This document shows, one piece after another, positions 17,689 to 25,293 of a DNA stretch of 54,908 bases. The translations under genes were made by a program, and so were the position numbers. The stretch is from an uncultured Oscillibacter sp. (GTDB taxonomy: Bacteria > Bacillota > Clostridia > Oscillospirales > Oscillospiraceae), in the NCBI GenBank assembly GCA_910587875.1, contig CAJUOD010000006.1, forward strand, positions 1 to 54,908, in the 5' to 3' direction. The notes under the pieces were generated by a model. The model saw only the letters and a list, made by a program, of their open reading frames with translations, did no database searches and was not told the origin of the DNA. The number at the start of each line of letters is the position of its first letter. The first letter of the stretch is position 1.

Positions 17689-18444
17689 GTGTACAAGGTG
17701 GTGCTGGTGGACGACGAGGCCCTCATCGTGGAGGGCCTGCAAAAAGTGGTGGACTGGGCGGGCCACAACTGCCGGGTGGCCGCCGCCGCCGGCGACGCGG
17801 TCTCCGGCGCCCGGGCCATCCGGGAGCACCGCCCGGATATCCTGTTCACTGATATTAAGATGCCCGGGGAGGACGGCCTGACCATGCTGGCGGGGCTGAA
17901 GGGGGAGTTCCCCCGGATGCAGATCGCCGTGCTCACGGGCTACCGGGACTTCGAGTACGCCCAGCGGGCCATCCGGCTGGGCGTGGCCCGGTTTCTGCTC
18001 AAGCCCTCCAAGATGGACGAGCTGGAGGAGGCCCTGGACTATATGACCGGCGTCCTGGACCGCCTGCCCCTGGAGGGGGAGCGGGGAGAGGCGCCCCAGG
18101 AGGAGGGGGACGCCGCCAACAGCTTCCTGGTCCGGCAGGCCAAGGGGTATATCGCCCGGCACTGCGCGGAAAAGCTGACCCTCCAGGAGGTGGCGGACCA
18201 CTGCTTCGTCAGCCAGTGGCACCTGTCCAAGCTGCTGAACAAGCACCTGGGAAAGCCCTTCTACGACCTGCTCAACGCGGAGCGGGTGCGCCGGGCCAAG
18301 GAGCTGCTGGAGGACCCGGCCCTTCGGATCAGCGAGGTGGCCGAGCGGGTGGGCTACGCCGACACCGCCCATTTTTCCCGGGTATTCAAAAAGAGCGAGG
18401 GAGTCTCCGCCGGGGAGTGGCGCAACCTCCACTGCGGGCGGTGA
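17689..18444 (+). CDS. YesN-type response regulator with AraC DNA-binding domain
   Basis: 251 aa. The receiver domain (1-120) has acidic D8-D9, phospho-acceptor D55 in FTDIKMPGEDG and FLLKPS. A linker of about 30 aa precedes the C-terminal AraC/XylS double HTH (ADHCFVSQWHLSKLLNKHLG and ISEVAERVGYADTAHFSRVF). Start GTG 17689 has AGGAGG 8 nt upstream; GTG 17680 would sit inside that site. It is the partner of the kinase at 12643 and should activate the sugar transport genes. It is the last host gene before the prophage. Confidence 0.92.
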   Translation: MYKVVLVDDEALIVEGLQKVVDWAGHNCRVAAAAGDAVSGARAIREHRPDILFTDIKMPGEDGLTMLAGLKGEFPRMQIAVLTGYRDFEYAQRAIRLGVARFLLKPSKMDELEEALDYMTGVLDRLPLEGERGEAPQEEGDAANSFLVRQAKGYIARHCAEKLTLQEVADHCFVSQWHLSKLLNKHLGKPFYDLLNAERVRRAKELLEDPALRISEVAERVGYADTAHFSRVFKKSEGVSAGEWRNLHCGR

Positions 18445-18460
18445 GGGGGCTTTGCTCCAA

Positions 18461-18498
18461 AAGGGAAGAGCACCGCAAAGCGGTGCTCTTCCCTTTTG
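18461..18498 (+). terminator. Intrinsic terminator of the sugar transport operon
   Basis: A 16-bp perfect stem (18461-18476 with 18480-18495) with an AAA loop, then TTGTC. The complementary strand also ends in a T-rich run, so it may work in both directions. Confidence 0.85.
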
Positions 18499-18598
18499 TC
18501 GGGTGTTGCCGAAAAAGACGCACCTGATGGGGCCCCCGCCGGAATCCAGCGAAGCGGTTCCGGTGGGGAAGCGAAGAAAAAGTCCGTCCGGCGTATGA

Positions 18599-18637
18599 AA
18601 AAAGCCCTAAGGCTTTTTTTATCGCCTTAGGGCTTTT
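18599..18637 (-). terminator. Intrinsic terminator downstream of the interrupted tRNA gene
   Basis: A 13-bp stem (18601-18613 with 18624-18636) has T-runs on both sides. On the minus strand it lies directly after the tRNA 3' end at 18645, so it served as the tRNA terminator; it also works on the plus strand. Confidence 0.8.
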
Positions 18638-18644
18638 TCTGAGC

Positions 18645-18668
18645 TGGAGCAGGGTACGGGAATCGAAC
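18645..18668 (-). other. attR-like site: 3' fragment of a tRNA gene at the prophage boundary
   Basis: Read on the minus strand, the 24 bases are a tRNA 3' end: first T-stem base G, T-loop TTCGATT, CCCGT, acceptor strand ACCCTGC, discriminator T and CCA. Upstream of the loop the T-stem partner no longer pairs and no anticodon arm can be found. The 5' part of the tRNA is therefore replaced by phage DNA. A U73 discriminator with this arm fits glycine tRNAs, but the identity is uncertain. The complete tRNA gene should be at the other end of the prophage, outside the window. Confidence 0.8.
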
Positions 18669-18949
18669 TCCTTGCCAGTCGTTTAGTGTGTATTAGACGT
18701 TGCAGTTTGCTAATAATAAATAAGGTATTCCGTACTTTTTGTGTTATTTACTGTCTTTTATCTATACATGCTATTTCCCGACAAAGGGAAACAACAGGGA
18801 AAATAAGATAAAAAATTTCCACCCGACAGGAATCAAACTCTAGATTTACTCGGTAATTATTTTTCCATATTTACATATTGCTTAGCTTGTGATATAACTC
18901 ATAATAAAGTAACGACGCAACTTTTAAAGGGAGACGGGAGATAGAAAAA
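18669..18949. other. AT-rich non-coding phage end
   Basis: This stretch holds no credible ORF. It is much more AT-rich than the host side. It contains a second tRNA-arm-like sequence (18833-18844, GGAATCAAACTC against GGAATCGAACTC in the att core) and the probable promoter of the next gene: TTGCTT at 18878-18883 and TAATAA at 18902-18907, spaced 18 bp. This is the expected place for integrase arm sites. Confidence 0.5.
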
Positions 18950-19582
18950 ATGGACAAGGAAAATTTTATATACAGCAATAAAATACTTGAGTATAATAAT
19001 TTGCGAAAAGAAATAGATGATAAAATCAAAATGCACAATTCATTTCTAACCTTTACAATTACAACAGTAGTTGCAGTACTTACATTTGCCTTATCAAATG
19101 GGATACATACACCTTTTTTGTGTTTGGTTCCGTTTGGTATCTTGATACCGATGTCTATGCGTATTACATATTATCGCTCAGCAATAGTAAAATTAGCCGC
19201 ATATATGGTAGTATTCCTGGAATGTGACCTAGACGGGTTAAATTGGGAAACAAGAAATAACAGAGTTTTAAAAAAACTTAAAAAGAAAGAGAAAATAGAT
19301 TTACGCTCTTTTGCGGGCGCTAGTTATTATGAATGTTTAATTTTGGCCATTGTATGCTACTTTTGCTACATATATGTAATTGTACAAAACAGAAAGGCCG
19401 ACTTTAGTTTTGAAGGGATTTGGGGAATGTTATGGCCATTGATCTTTGTTGCGGCAGAGGTATATTCCACATATCGTCTTAATTCAGCAAATTCGGCTAA
19501 AGAAGAGTGGATAGAAAAGTGGCAGGAAATAAAGAATGAGGAAGGCAAAGTAAACGAAACAGCGTCAAGTTTGTCAGAATAA
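18950..19582 (+). CDS. AT-rich prophage membrane protein, function unknown
   Basis: 210 aa. It has a charged, probably helical N-terminus (1-33), a TM hairpin (about 34-50 and 56-72), a soluble middle part of about 50 aa (FLECDLDGLNWETRNNR and a Lys-rich stretch), two more TM segments (about 125-143 and 152-170) and a charged C-terminal helix. No signal peptide or enzymatic motif is seen. The base composition is strikingly AT-rich compared with phage and host. It is transcribed against the late genes from its own promoter next to the att site, which marks it as a cargo (moron) gene. Proteins of this build are sometimes defence or exclusion effectors, but I cannot assign a family. GGGAG precedes the ATG by about 12 nt. 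Confidence 0.75.
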   Translation: MDKENFIYSNKILEYNNLRKEIDDKIKMHNSFLTFTITTVVAVLTFALSNGIHTPFLCLVPFGILIPMSMRITYYRSAIVKLAAYMVVFLECDLDGLNWETRNNRVLKKLKKKEKIDLRSFAGASYYECLILAIVCYFCYIYVIVQNRKADFSFEGIWGMLWPLIFVAAEVYSTYRLNSANSAKEEWIEKWQEIKNEEGKVNETASSLSE

Positions 19583-19588
19583 GTGAGA

Positions 19589-19622
19589 GGAAGGAGGGGA
19601 GATACCCCTCCTTCCTTATCCT
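19589..19622. terminator. Bidirectional terminator between the cargo gene and the phage late operon
   Basis: An 11-bp perfect stem (19589-19599 with 19605-19615) with an AGATA loop, followed by TTATCCTTT on the plus strand. It lies between two convergent genes and overlaps the endolysin stop side. Confidence 0.75.
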
Positions 19623-20374
19623 TTCGACGCTCTCAGCGTCATCACCGCGGCCTGGGCCCTGGTACAGAACGCACCAGGGCTCGTCCCATCGGTAATGCCC
19701 TTGGCCTTTGCCTCCTGCAGCTCCGCCGCCAAGGCGGGGCTGACGGGCTGCTTGCCCATGACCGCCTGAAGGCGCTTGCCCAGCTGAAGGACCTGTGCGT
19801 CGGTGAGATCTTCGATTTTCAAATCATCGTCCTCCTTGTTGTATTCCCGGGCGTCCACCAGCCAATAGCACCGGACCTCCCGCCGGAACGCCGCCGGGTC
19901 GCCGTTCAGACGCCTGTCCGCCGAACTGGCCGGGTCCAGGATGCGGACCTTGCTGTCCCAGTCCCACACCAGTACAAAATGTCCGCCCTTGGTCCAGGTC
20001 CCGGGGCCCATCAGGGCAATGATCCAGTAACCCTGGCGCAGGTACTCCCGGACCTTCTCATGAATGGGGTGGTTCGGCTGGTTAAGAATCCGGCTCCCCA
20101 GCAGCTGCTGGCAGCCGACGCCGTAGGCGGCCAACTGGGGCTTGAAGTAGCTGTAATAGGTCCCCTGCTTCAAGGCCTTGTAACCGTGGGCCACACTCCA
20201 AGCGCAGGTGGTCTCTGGCGTGACCCGCTTGTCCTTCAGCGAAGCGATAGCCATGGCGGCGCAGGTGGGCCCGCAGCCGGCGCTTCCAATGGTGGAGGTC
20301 TCACCGGGAACCCGGTAGGGCTTGCCGCCCCACCGCTGGTCTCCCTGCATGTAGGAGATAGGCTTCTTATTCAT
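19616..20374 (-). CDS. Endolysin-like protein: C39-type peptidase with SLH-like tail
   Basis: 252 aa. The N-terminal peptidase_C39_2-like domain shows YMQGDQRWGG, catalytic Cys34 in SAGCGPTCAAM, His in KGGHFVLVW and Asp in RILDPAS. The C-terminal about 50 aa (KAKGITDGTSPGAFCTRAQAAV) look like one S-layer-homology repeat, a cell-wall anchor often seen in Clostridia phage lysins. It should cut peptide bonds in the host wall. The ATG overlaps the holin stop. The start is placed at MNKKPIS; the longer frame would read back through the holin gene. Confidence 0.82.
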   Translation of the reverse strand: MNKKPISYMQGDQRWGGKPYRVPGETSTIGSAGCGPTCAAMAIASLKDKRVTPETTCAWSVAHGYKALKQGTYYSYFKPQLAAYGVGCQQLLGSRILNQPNHPIHEKVREYLRQGYWIIALMGPGTWTKGGHFVLVWDWDSKVRILDPASSADRRLNGDPAAFRREVRCYWLVDAREYNKEDDDLKIEDLTDAQVLQLGKRLQAVMGKQPVSPALAAELQEAKAKGITDGTSPGAFCTRAQAAVMTLRASKG

Positions 20375-20783
20375 GGCTGCTGTCTTTCTGAAGCCGGGCC
20401 AGCGTTTCCTGAACCGCCGCCTCTCCAAGCTCATTGGCCATTGCCCCAAGCTCCTTGGTCTGGACCAGGGTCTTTCTGTTCTCCGTGTTGATTTCCCAGA
20501 CGGCTCCCTCGATCATGTTGATAACCGCCTCGGTGATCTCCACACCCAGGTCCCGGAGCTGATCCTGGACAAACTGCTGCCGCTTTGTACCGTCCGGGTC
20601 CTGGTCATGGTACAACTGCTCCGCCGCCCGGGCAAAAGACGCCACCAGCTGCATCAGCTGGTCATAATGGTCCTTTCCGGTTCGGGCTTCCAGCCACTCT
20701 GCGACCTTCGGTTTGAAATAGAACAGTAGGCCCACTACAAAGGCCGCCAGCAGATTGCCGATGATTTCATACAGATTCGTCAT
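20367..20783 (-). CDS. Phage holin, LL-H type
   Basis: 138 aa. One N-terminal TM segment (about residues 6-24, IGNLLAAFVVGLLFYFKPK) is followed by a long charged helical tail containing ASFARAAEQLYHD, VQDQLRDLGVEITEAVINMIEGAVWEIN. That is the pattern of LL-H family holins. It would oligomerise in the membrane to release the endolysin encoded next to it. AGGAGG lies 9 nt before the ATG; the longer reading is rejected. Confidence 0.82.
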   Translation of the reverse strand: MTNLYEIIGNLLAAFVVGLLFYFKPKVAEWLEARTGKDHYDQLMQLVASFARAAEQLYHDQDPDGTKRQQFVQDQLRDLGVEITEAVINMIEGAVWEINTENRKTLVQTKELGAMANELGEAAVQETLARLQKDSSHE

Positions 20784-21153
20784 AAAAATGTTCCTCCTCT
20801 CCGCCGGCTTCCGGCGGGCTTTCCTGTTTGCTCTGTCCAAAGATTTTGCCGTCGTTATGTTCAAAGATGTTCTCCAGCACCTTCAGGGCGCTGACGCCCA
20901 GTATGGTGCGGATGGCGGGCTCACTAAGCTCCGCCAGGGTCTGGACCTGCTGAAGGCGGACTGTGGAATAAATGGCGATGGCGTAGGAGATGAAAACCCA
21001 CACCAGGGCACAGAACTGCGTCGTTACAAAAAGGAGCCTTGTCACGCCGCGCAGGGAGGCCGCAGAGCGATTCCCTCGTTTTCCAAGGGTAAGCACCAGG
21101 CCGATGCTTCCAGCGGCCAGGAGGACAATCAGAAGGGCGAGGACCCGCCTCAT
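20767..21153 (-). CDS. Small phage membrane protein of the lysis cassette
   Basis: 128 aa. TM1 is at about 3-22 (RVLALLIVLLAAGSIGLVLTL minus its ends) and TM2 at about 39-63 (LLFVTTQFCALVWVFISYAI), with a charged cytoplasmic tail of about 60 aa. Its 3' end overlaps the holin start, and its ATG overlaps the upstream stop (TGA/ATG). It may be a second holin, antiholin or spanin-like helper; no family recognised. Confidence 0.72.
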   Translation of the reverse strand: MRRVLALLIVLLAAGSIGLVLTLGKRGNRSAASLRGVTRLLFVTTQFCALVWVFISYAIAIYSTVRLQQVQTLAELSEPAIRTILGVSALKVLENIFEHNDGKIFGQSKQESPPEAGGEEEHFYDESV

Positions 21154-21584
21154 TCCTCATCCCTCCTGGCGGCGCTGCTCACCTGGAGGAAGTCACGCTT
21201 CTTCAGGCGCTCCTTGTAGACCTCCCGGATATTCTCAATGGCCAGGACAGCCCGGTTGTTTGGGTACTCCGGGTGCTCCCGGCAGTACTCCTCATAGGCG
21301 TCAATCTCGGCCAGCACCTCGAAAAACTCCTCCTGCGTGTGGCCGATGTCTCGAAGCAGCTCATTGTTGAAATGCAGGATGCGGGCCCGGTGCCCGTCCG
21401 CCGTGCGCCGGTCGTCCATGGTGATGTGCGCGTCCAGCTTCTTGATGACCTCGGCGTTGATGGCCCGTCCGATGGCCCTCGCCAGCCAAGACCAGGGATA
21501 TACTTTGACGGGGGCGATCTGAACCAGGGACATCAGGGCCAGCAGCAGACCTCCCCCGCTGATAAAGATATCTTGGATGCTCAT
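21150..21584 (-). CDS. Phage membrane-anchored protein, unknown
   Basis: 144 aa. An N-terminal TM (about 7-30, FISGGGLLLALMSLVQIAP) leads to a soluble domain with AITMDDRRTADGHRARILHFNNELL-like sequence and a helical stretch (HTQEEFFEVLAEIDAYEEYC). It is often found between baseplate/fibre and lysis genes in Firmicute phages, but its role is not known to me. It overlaps both neighbours, so it is part of the lysis transcript. Confidence 0.72.
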   Translation of the reverse strand: MSIQDIFISGGGLLLALMSLVQIAPVKVYPWSWLARAIGRAINAEVIKKLDAHITMDDRRTADGHRARILHFNNELLRDIGHTQEEFFEVLAEIDAYEEYCREHPEYPNNRAVLAIENIREVYKERLKKRDFLQVSSAARRDEE

Positions 21585-22624
21585 GATAGACGTTTCTTCT
21601 CTCCTTTCTTGCGTTTTAAAAGGCGGCGCCAAGCTGCAAAAAACACTTCCAGGCGCTGGCGTATAGAAACCCCGCCCTGGTTCTCCAGGCGTGCCCGCAG
21701 GGCCTCCAGGAGCTTCCCTGGGGGCTTCATACGGCCCCGGCGGATAGTAATGGTGGCGGCGGACATCGGCGGAATATAGGACTGGGGCCTGGGTCCGTGC
21801 CGCTCCGGCGGCTGGTAGGGCCGGGGAGCAGGGACTCCCCGGGGAATCAGCTCCGGGTGCGCCTCCAGCTCGCAGTACGCCTGGTAGGCCAGCTCGTCCA
21901 GGGCCTCCGGGTGGTCCAGAACCGTGTCCTGTCCGCCCAGCAGGGCCCCGATATTCCGCAGCGCCCGCCGCAGGGTCCGGCTGATGGCGGCGTGGCTCGT
22001 GCCGGTGAGCGCCCCGATCTCCCGCATGGTCAGGCATTCGGAGTAGTACAGGTAGAAATAGACCGTCTGCTTTGGGCTCATGGCCAGCAGCACGGCCTTG
22101 GCCGCCGCCAGGTCCTGGAGGTCCACGCGGGCGGACCTCTCCAGGAGCTTCGCCTCGGTTATGGCCCGAAGTGTTTCTTCCCGGAGCCTCTTCTTCGCCC
22201 GGGCGATGGTCCGGGAGACGGTGGACTTGTCGACGCCCAGGTCCCTGGCAATCTCAGGGATATTTCTGCCGGAGAGATGGAGCTGGAACATTTCCCGCTG
22301 GCGGGGCGTCAGCAGGTCCAGGCCATGGACCGCCGCCGCCTTCATCTTGGCCCGGCCCTCGTCGATCTCATCATCCAGGGACTGCTCCTCCCGCCGCCAG
22401 CTTTGGTATTGCTGCCGGTCTTTGGCATAGTCCGCCGCTGTCTGGCCGCCCTGCTTTCTCCGGCCGGAGGTCAGGGCCCGGAGCTGGTCCCCCACGTCCA
22501 GCAGCGCTTCGTTGACCATGAAGAGGGCCAGATTGTCCCCCTCGCCCCGGGCCTGGAGATCCAGCTCGTATTTTTTCTGGGCCAGCAGTTCCCGCTTGCG
22601 GGCCCGCAGTTCCTCAATGGTCAT
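21581..22624 (-). CDS. DNA-binding protein with two sigma70 region-4-like HTH domains
   Basis: 347 aa. The N-terminal coiled-coil part (1-100) is followed by HTH 1 at about 105-150 (LTPRQREMFQLHLSGR, IARDLGVDKSTVSRTIARA) and HTH 2 at about 182-230 (MSPKQTVYFYLYYSECL, IGALTGTSHAAISRTLRRAL). Both look like sigma region 4, but no sigma region 2 is seen. A basic tail follows (RRLLKRKKGEKKR). It is unlikely to be a full sigma factor; a late-gene regulator or anti-/co-sigma DNA binder is more plausible. The start is at ATG 22624 with GGAGG 7 nt upstream. Confidence 0.75.
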   Translation of the reverse strand: MTIEELRARKRELLAQKKYELDLQARGEGDNLALFMVNEALLDVGDQLRALTSGRRKQGGQTAADYAKDRQQYQSWRREEQSLDDEIDEGRAKMKAAAVHGLDLLTPRQREMFQLHLSGRNIPEIARDLGVDKSTVSRTIARAKKRLREETLRAITEAKLLERSARVDLQDLAAAKAVLLAMSPKQTVYFYLYYSECLTMREIGALTGTSHAAISRTLRRALRNIGALLGGQDTVLDHPEALDELAYQAYCELEAHPELIPRGVPAPRPYQPPERHGPRPQSYIPPMSAATITIRRGRMKPPGKLLEALRARLENQGGVSIRQRLEVFFAAWRRLLKRKKGEKKRLS

Positions 22625-22850
22625 CACTCACCCTCCGGGCCCTCCAGCCTACGGCGGCAACATCGGGGGAGCGGGGGATGTCGTAGTAGCCGTCCATGAG
22701 CCGTTGGACGGCCCGGACATCCTTGAGGGCCTCCTGGAGGGGGCGCAGCTCCGCAGGGGAGGCCCCGGCCGCCTTCTTCTCCGCGATGCGCATGGCCAGC
22801 CTGGCCGACGCCTTCCGGTATTCCAGAACCAACTCCTTCATGGATGCCAC
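22614..22850 (-). CDS. Small helical phage protein, unknown
   Basis: 78 aa. Mostly predicted helix with SMKELVLEYRKASARLAMRI and LRPLQEALKDVRAVQRLMDG. The GTG start at 22850 has AGGAGG 9 nt upstream; the ATG at 22841 is 18 nt away and less likely. The end overlaps the start of the double-HTH gene. No family recognised; the tandem position suggests a co-expressed partner. Confidence 0.6.
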   Translation of the reverse strand: MASMKELVLEYRKASARLAMRIAEKKAAGASPAELRPLQEALKDVRAVQRLMDGYYDIPRSPDVAAVGWRARRVSDDH

Positions 22851-22887
22851 GCCGCCGCGCCTCCTTCCAATCAGCTCATGAACTTCT

Positions 22888-23367
22888 TCATTCCGACGCC
22901 TCCTCTCCGCCAATCGGGCCCAGGTCCTCCCAGCGCTCCGGCAGTTCGGCGGGGCCATAGGCGTTATCCGCCGCGAGGCAGCGCCAGATGTGTCCATTCT
23001 GGGCACAACACTCCCCTTCCTGCCAGAGCCCCCGGCTCCCCTGGGGCGGCTGGTACTCCGTCGCCAGGGCCGGGTCCTTCGTGTGGCAGAGGTCCCAAAG
23101 GGAGACCGCCTTGTCCGGGCTCCAGTCCGGCTGCTGGGAGGCGTCGTGGGCCTGCCAGAGCGTATAGACCCGGCCCTGCCACTTGTAGGGGGTCCCAATG
23201 GGCACGTCCGAATAGTCCCGCTGCCTCCAGGTGGGAACCTCCGCCGCATGGGCGGTGAGATAGGTCCCGTCGGCCTCTCCGGCCACGGCCTTGGCCGCCA
23301 GGGCGGCGGCGTCCGCTGCGCCCTTGGTCCTCATGGCGTCCAGCGCCAGGGTATGAATATCAGCCAT
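22888..23367 (-). CDS. Tail-associated carbohydrate-binding protein (CBM5/12-like)
   Basis: 159 aa. The middle shows the aromatic pattern of chitin/carbohydrate-binding modules: WRQRDYSDVPIGTPYKWQGR then VYTLWQAHDAS, with a second Trp-rich block GLWQEGECCAQNGHIWRC. It follows the tail-fibre genes, so it probably helps the virion bind the cell surface. The ATG overlaps the stop of the preceding gene. Confidence 0.68.
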   Translation of the reverse strand: MADIHTLALDAMRTKGAADAAALAAKAVAGEADGTYLTAHAAEVPTWRQRDYSDVPIGTPYKWQGRVYTLWQAHDASQQPDWSPDKAVSLWDLCHTKDPALATEYQPPQGSRGLWQEGECCAQNGHIWRCLAADNAYGPAELPERWEDLGPIGGEEASE

Positions 23368-23791
23368 TGCTCTCCACTCCTTCCTTATAGGCGGAGGCCA
23401 GCTCCGCTTCCTTCGCCCGGGCATCGGTCACCTGCCCGGACAGCGCCGTGGTCTGTCCCTCCAGCTCCTCGATGCGGGCCTGGTAGCCGGTGACGTCGCC
23501 CAGATACTGCTTGGCAGTGGTGACGGTGACCGTGAAAAGCCCGGTGTTGTGGTGGTACTCGATGTTCCCCAGCTGGAAGCCGTAGCCCTCCGGGAGGCCG
23601 GGCAGGTCCCGGTTCCCGGGGAGCTCCTGGATTTTTGGCTTGTCCCAGTTGACGGCCTCGATCTTTTCCAGCGTGACGCCGTTGGCCCGCTCGAAGAGGA
23701 TGGAGTAGCTGCCGTTGACGCTCCCATGGCGGGTAATGGGCCCGGCGATCAGCCCGTCGATCTTCCAGTGCTTTCCGTAAGGTACGCTCAT
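23360..23791 (-). CDS. Phage distal tail/fibre accessory protein
   Basis: 143 aa. A compact N-terminal domain (MSVPYGKHWKIDGLIAGPIT, HNTGLFTVTVTT) is followed by a C-terminal coiled coil (ARIEELEGQTTALSGQVTDA) likely to trimerise. It lies between a fibre-like gene and a carbohydrate-binding gene. Role inferred from context only. Confidence 0.6.
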   Translation of the reverse strand: MSVPYGKHWKIDGLIAGPITRHGSVNGSYSILFERANGVTLEKIEAVNWDKPKIQELPGNRDLPGLPEGYGFQLGNIEYHHNTGLFTVTVTTAKQYLGDVTGYQARIEELEGQTTALSGQVTDARAKEAELASAYKEGVESNG

Positions 23792-23806
23792 AAAAATCTT
23801 CTCCTT

Positions 23807-24667
23807 TCAGCCCACAAACAGAATTTTTCCAGGGTAGGGATTGCTGCTGGACAGCGTGACGGTCCCGGTCTCCCCGTCATAGTCCGCACCGGTGCCGAGG
23901 GCCGCCCAGGTGTTGGTGATGTACTTGCCCTCCACCTGATGGAAGACCTGGAAACTGAAATCGCCGCTCCTGCGCTTGTGGGTTTCGGCGGGGATGGCGA
24001 TCTCATAGCCCAGGGAGCCGTCGTAGGCGGCGGATTCCTCTCCTTCAGCCGGCTCCTCCGGCACCCAGGAGGCGGGCGGGCCCCAGTCCTCCGCCGTGAA
24101 GGCGAAGACGGCAGCGCGCCCGGCGGCAAGGTCCGGGTGGGCCTCGGAGTCCTGGTTGTGCTGCCCCAGCAGCTCCATCACGTCCTCCAGGCTGACCGTA
24201 TCCAGGGAGGGATTCACCACGATGTTCAGCGCGTTGGCGTCCGTGACAATCAGGTGCATGATGACGTCCAGTTTCCCGCCCGCGCCGGACTCCGGCCGGG
24301 CCTTCTCCATGTCCGGCGTGTTGCAGACGCCGATCAGCGTCCCCGCCCGGTCGAAGACACCCAGCTCCCGGACGGTGAAGCCTCCGGCAGAGGAAGGAAT
24401 CACGCCCTTGATGTCCACCATTTTGGGGTTCAAGGGATTCTGCGTATAGGCGGCGATCTCTCCCCGCCAGACCTCGCCCGCCAGGGCCGTCTGCTCCGCC
24501 GTGGGTTCGTACCAGCCGCCCCCGCCGTCGCCGGCGGCGATCTCCACCACATCCAGCTTTGTCCCCGCCAGAATGTTCTCGGCAATGGCGGCCTCGCCCA
24601 GGACGGTGAGCTTGGTGCCGTACTGCCTCCCGCCGCCGTTGACGGCGACCTCGTTTGTAGTTGTCAT
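23807..24667 (-). CDS. Phage tail fibre protein
   Basis: 286 aa. The N-terminus (QYGTKLTVLGEAAIAENILA, FTVRELGVFDRAGTLIGVCN) matches the baseplate-attachment part of P2 gpH/DUF3751 tail fibres. The C-terminal half is Gly/Ala-rich and shows no known enzymatic fold; it is short for a full receptor-binding fibre. It lies directly downstream of the gpI-like gene, the classic myophage order J-I-H. Confidence 0.78.
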   Translation of the reverse strand: MTTTNEVAVNGGGRQYGTKLTVLGEAAIAENILAGTKLDVVEIAAGDGGGGWYEPTAEQTALAGEVWRGEIAAYTQNPLNPKMVDIKGVIPSSAGGFTVRELGVFDRAGTLIGVCNTPDMEKARPESGAGGKLDVIMHLIVTDANALNIVVNPSLDTVSLEDVMELLGQHNQDSEAHPDLAAGRAAVFAFTAEDWGPPASWVPEEPAEGEESAAYDGSLGYEIAIPAETHKRRSGDFSFQVFHQVEGKYITNTWAALGTGADYDGETGTVTLSSSNPYPGKILFVG

Positions 24668-25293
24668 GGCTCCTCCTGTTCCGCCGGATAGACCTCAATC
24701 CGGCCATGGTGTTCCGTGACGGCGCCCACCGCCGCCGCCTTTGTAATCTCCACGCTCCGCAGGGTCCGGGGCCAAACCTCCAGCTCTCCCCTGGCCTCCG
24801 TCACAAGGCCCACGCCGGCGTTCAGGGCGGTTTCCGCGTCGTAGAAGAAGATGTAGTCCCACTGTAGGTGGGCGGGGATCAGCTCCCGGATGGAGGCGGT
24901 GACATCCCGCATGTTAGGCGGAACGCCATTGGTCTCCACAAAGCGGATCTCAAAGCGGAACTGGTCCGCGTACTCCGTAACCTCCGCCCTCTGGCCGGAC
25001 CAGATTTCGGCGGAGCTCTTTACCAGGGCCACGGTGGTCACGTCCGCGCCCAGCAGCTTGACCCGGATACGGCTTCGCCGGGTATCTAAATCTTTTCCCT
25101 CGTCCACGGGGATGCCCAGGGTCTCTTCCCAGTACCGGAGGCCCCAGGTGGCGGTCTCCACGCAGAGCTGGTCCAGGGCGCTGTCCCTGGCGGACCAGAG
25201 GGCCAGCAGCTCCGGCTCCAAGGCCTCCTGGATGTCCCGGAACTCCTCTGAACCCGCCAGGAAGGCCGGATACCGGGCGACGAAGGGTCTCAT
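24664..25293 (-). CDS. Baseplate protein, XkdU/YmfQ-like (DUF2313)
   Basis: 209 aa. The N-terminal block (ARYPAFLAGSEEFRDIQEAL, LRYWEETLGIPVDEGKDLD, RRSRIRVKLLG) is typical of YmfQ/gpI-like proteins that link baseplate wedge and fibre. Overlaps the neighbours at both ends by 4 nt. Confidence 0.85.
   Translation of the reverse strand: MRPFVARYPAFLAGSEEFRDIQEALEPELLALWSARDSALDQLCVETATWGLRYWEETLGIPVDEGKDLDTRRSRIRVKLLGADVTTVALVKSSAEIWSGQRAEVTEYADQFRFEIRFVETNGVPPNMRDVTASIRELIPAHLQWDYIFFYDAETALNAGVGLVTEARGELEVWPRTLRSVEITKAAAVGAVTEHHGRIEVYPAEQEEP

Noticed and set aside
22864..22886. A six-codon ATG frame (MKKFMS) resembling a truncated XkdX
   Set aside because: It is far too short and has no XkdX features.
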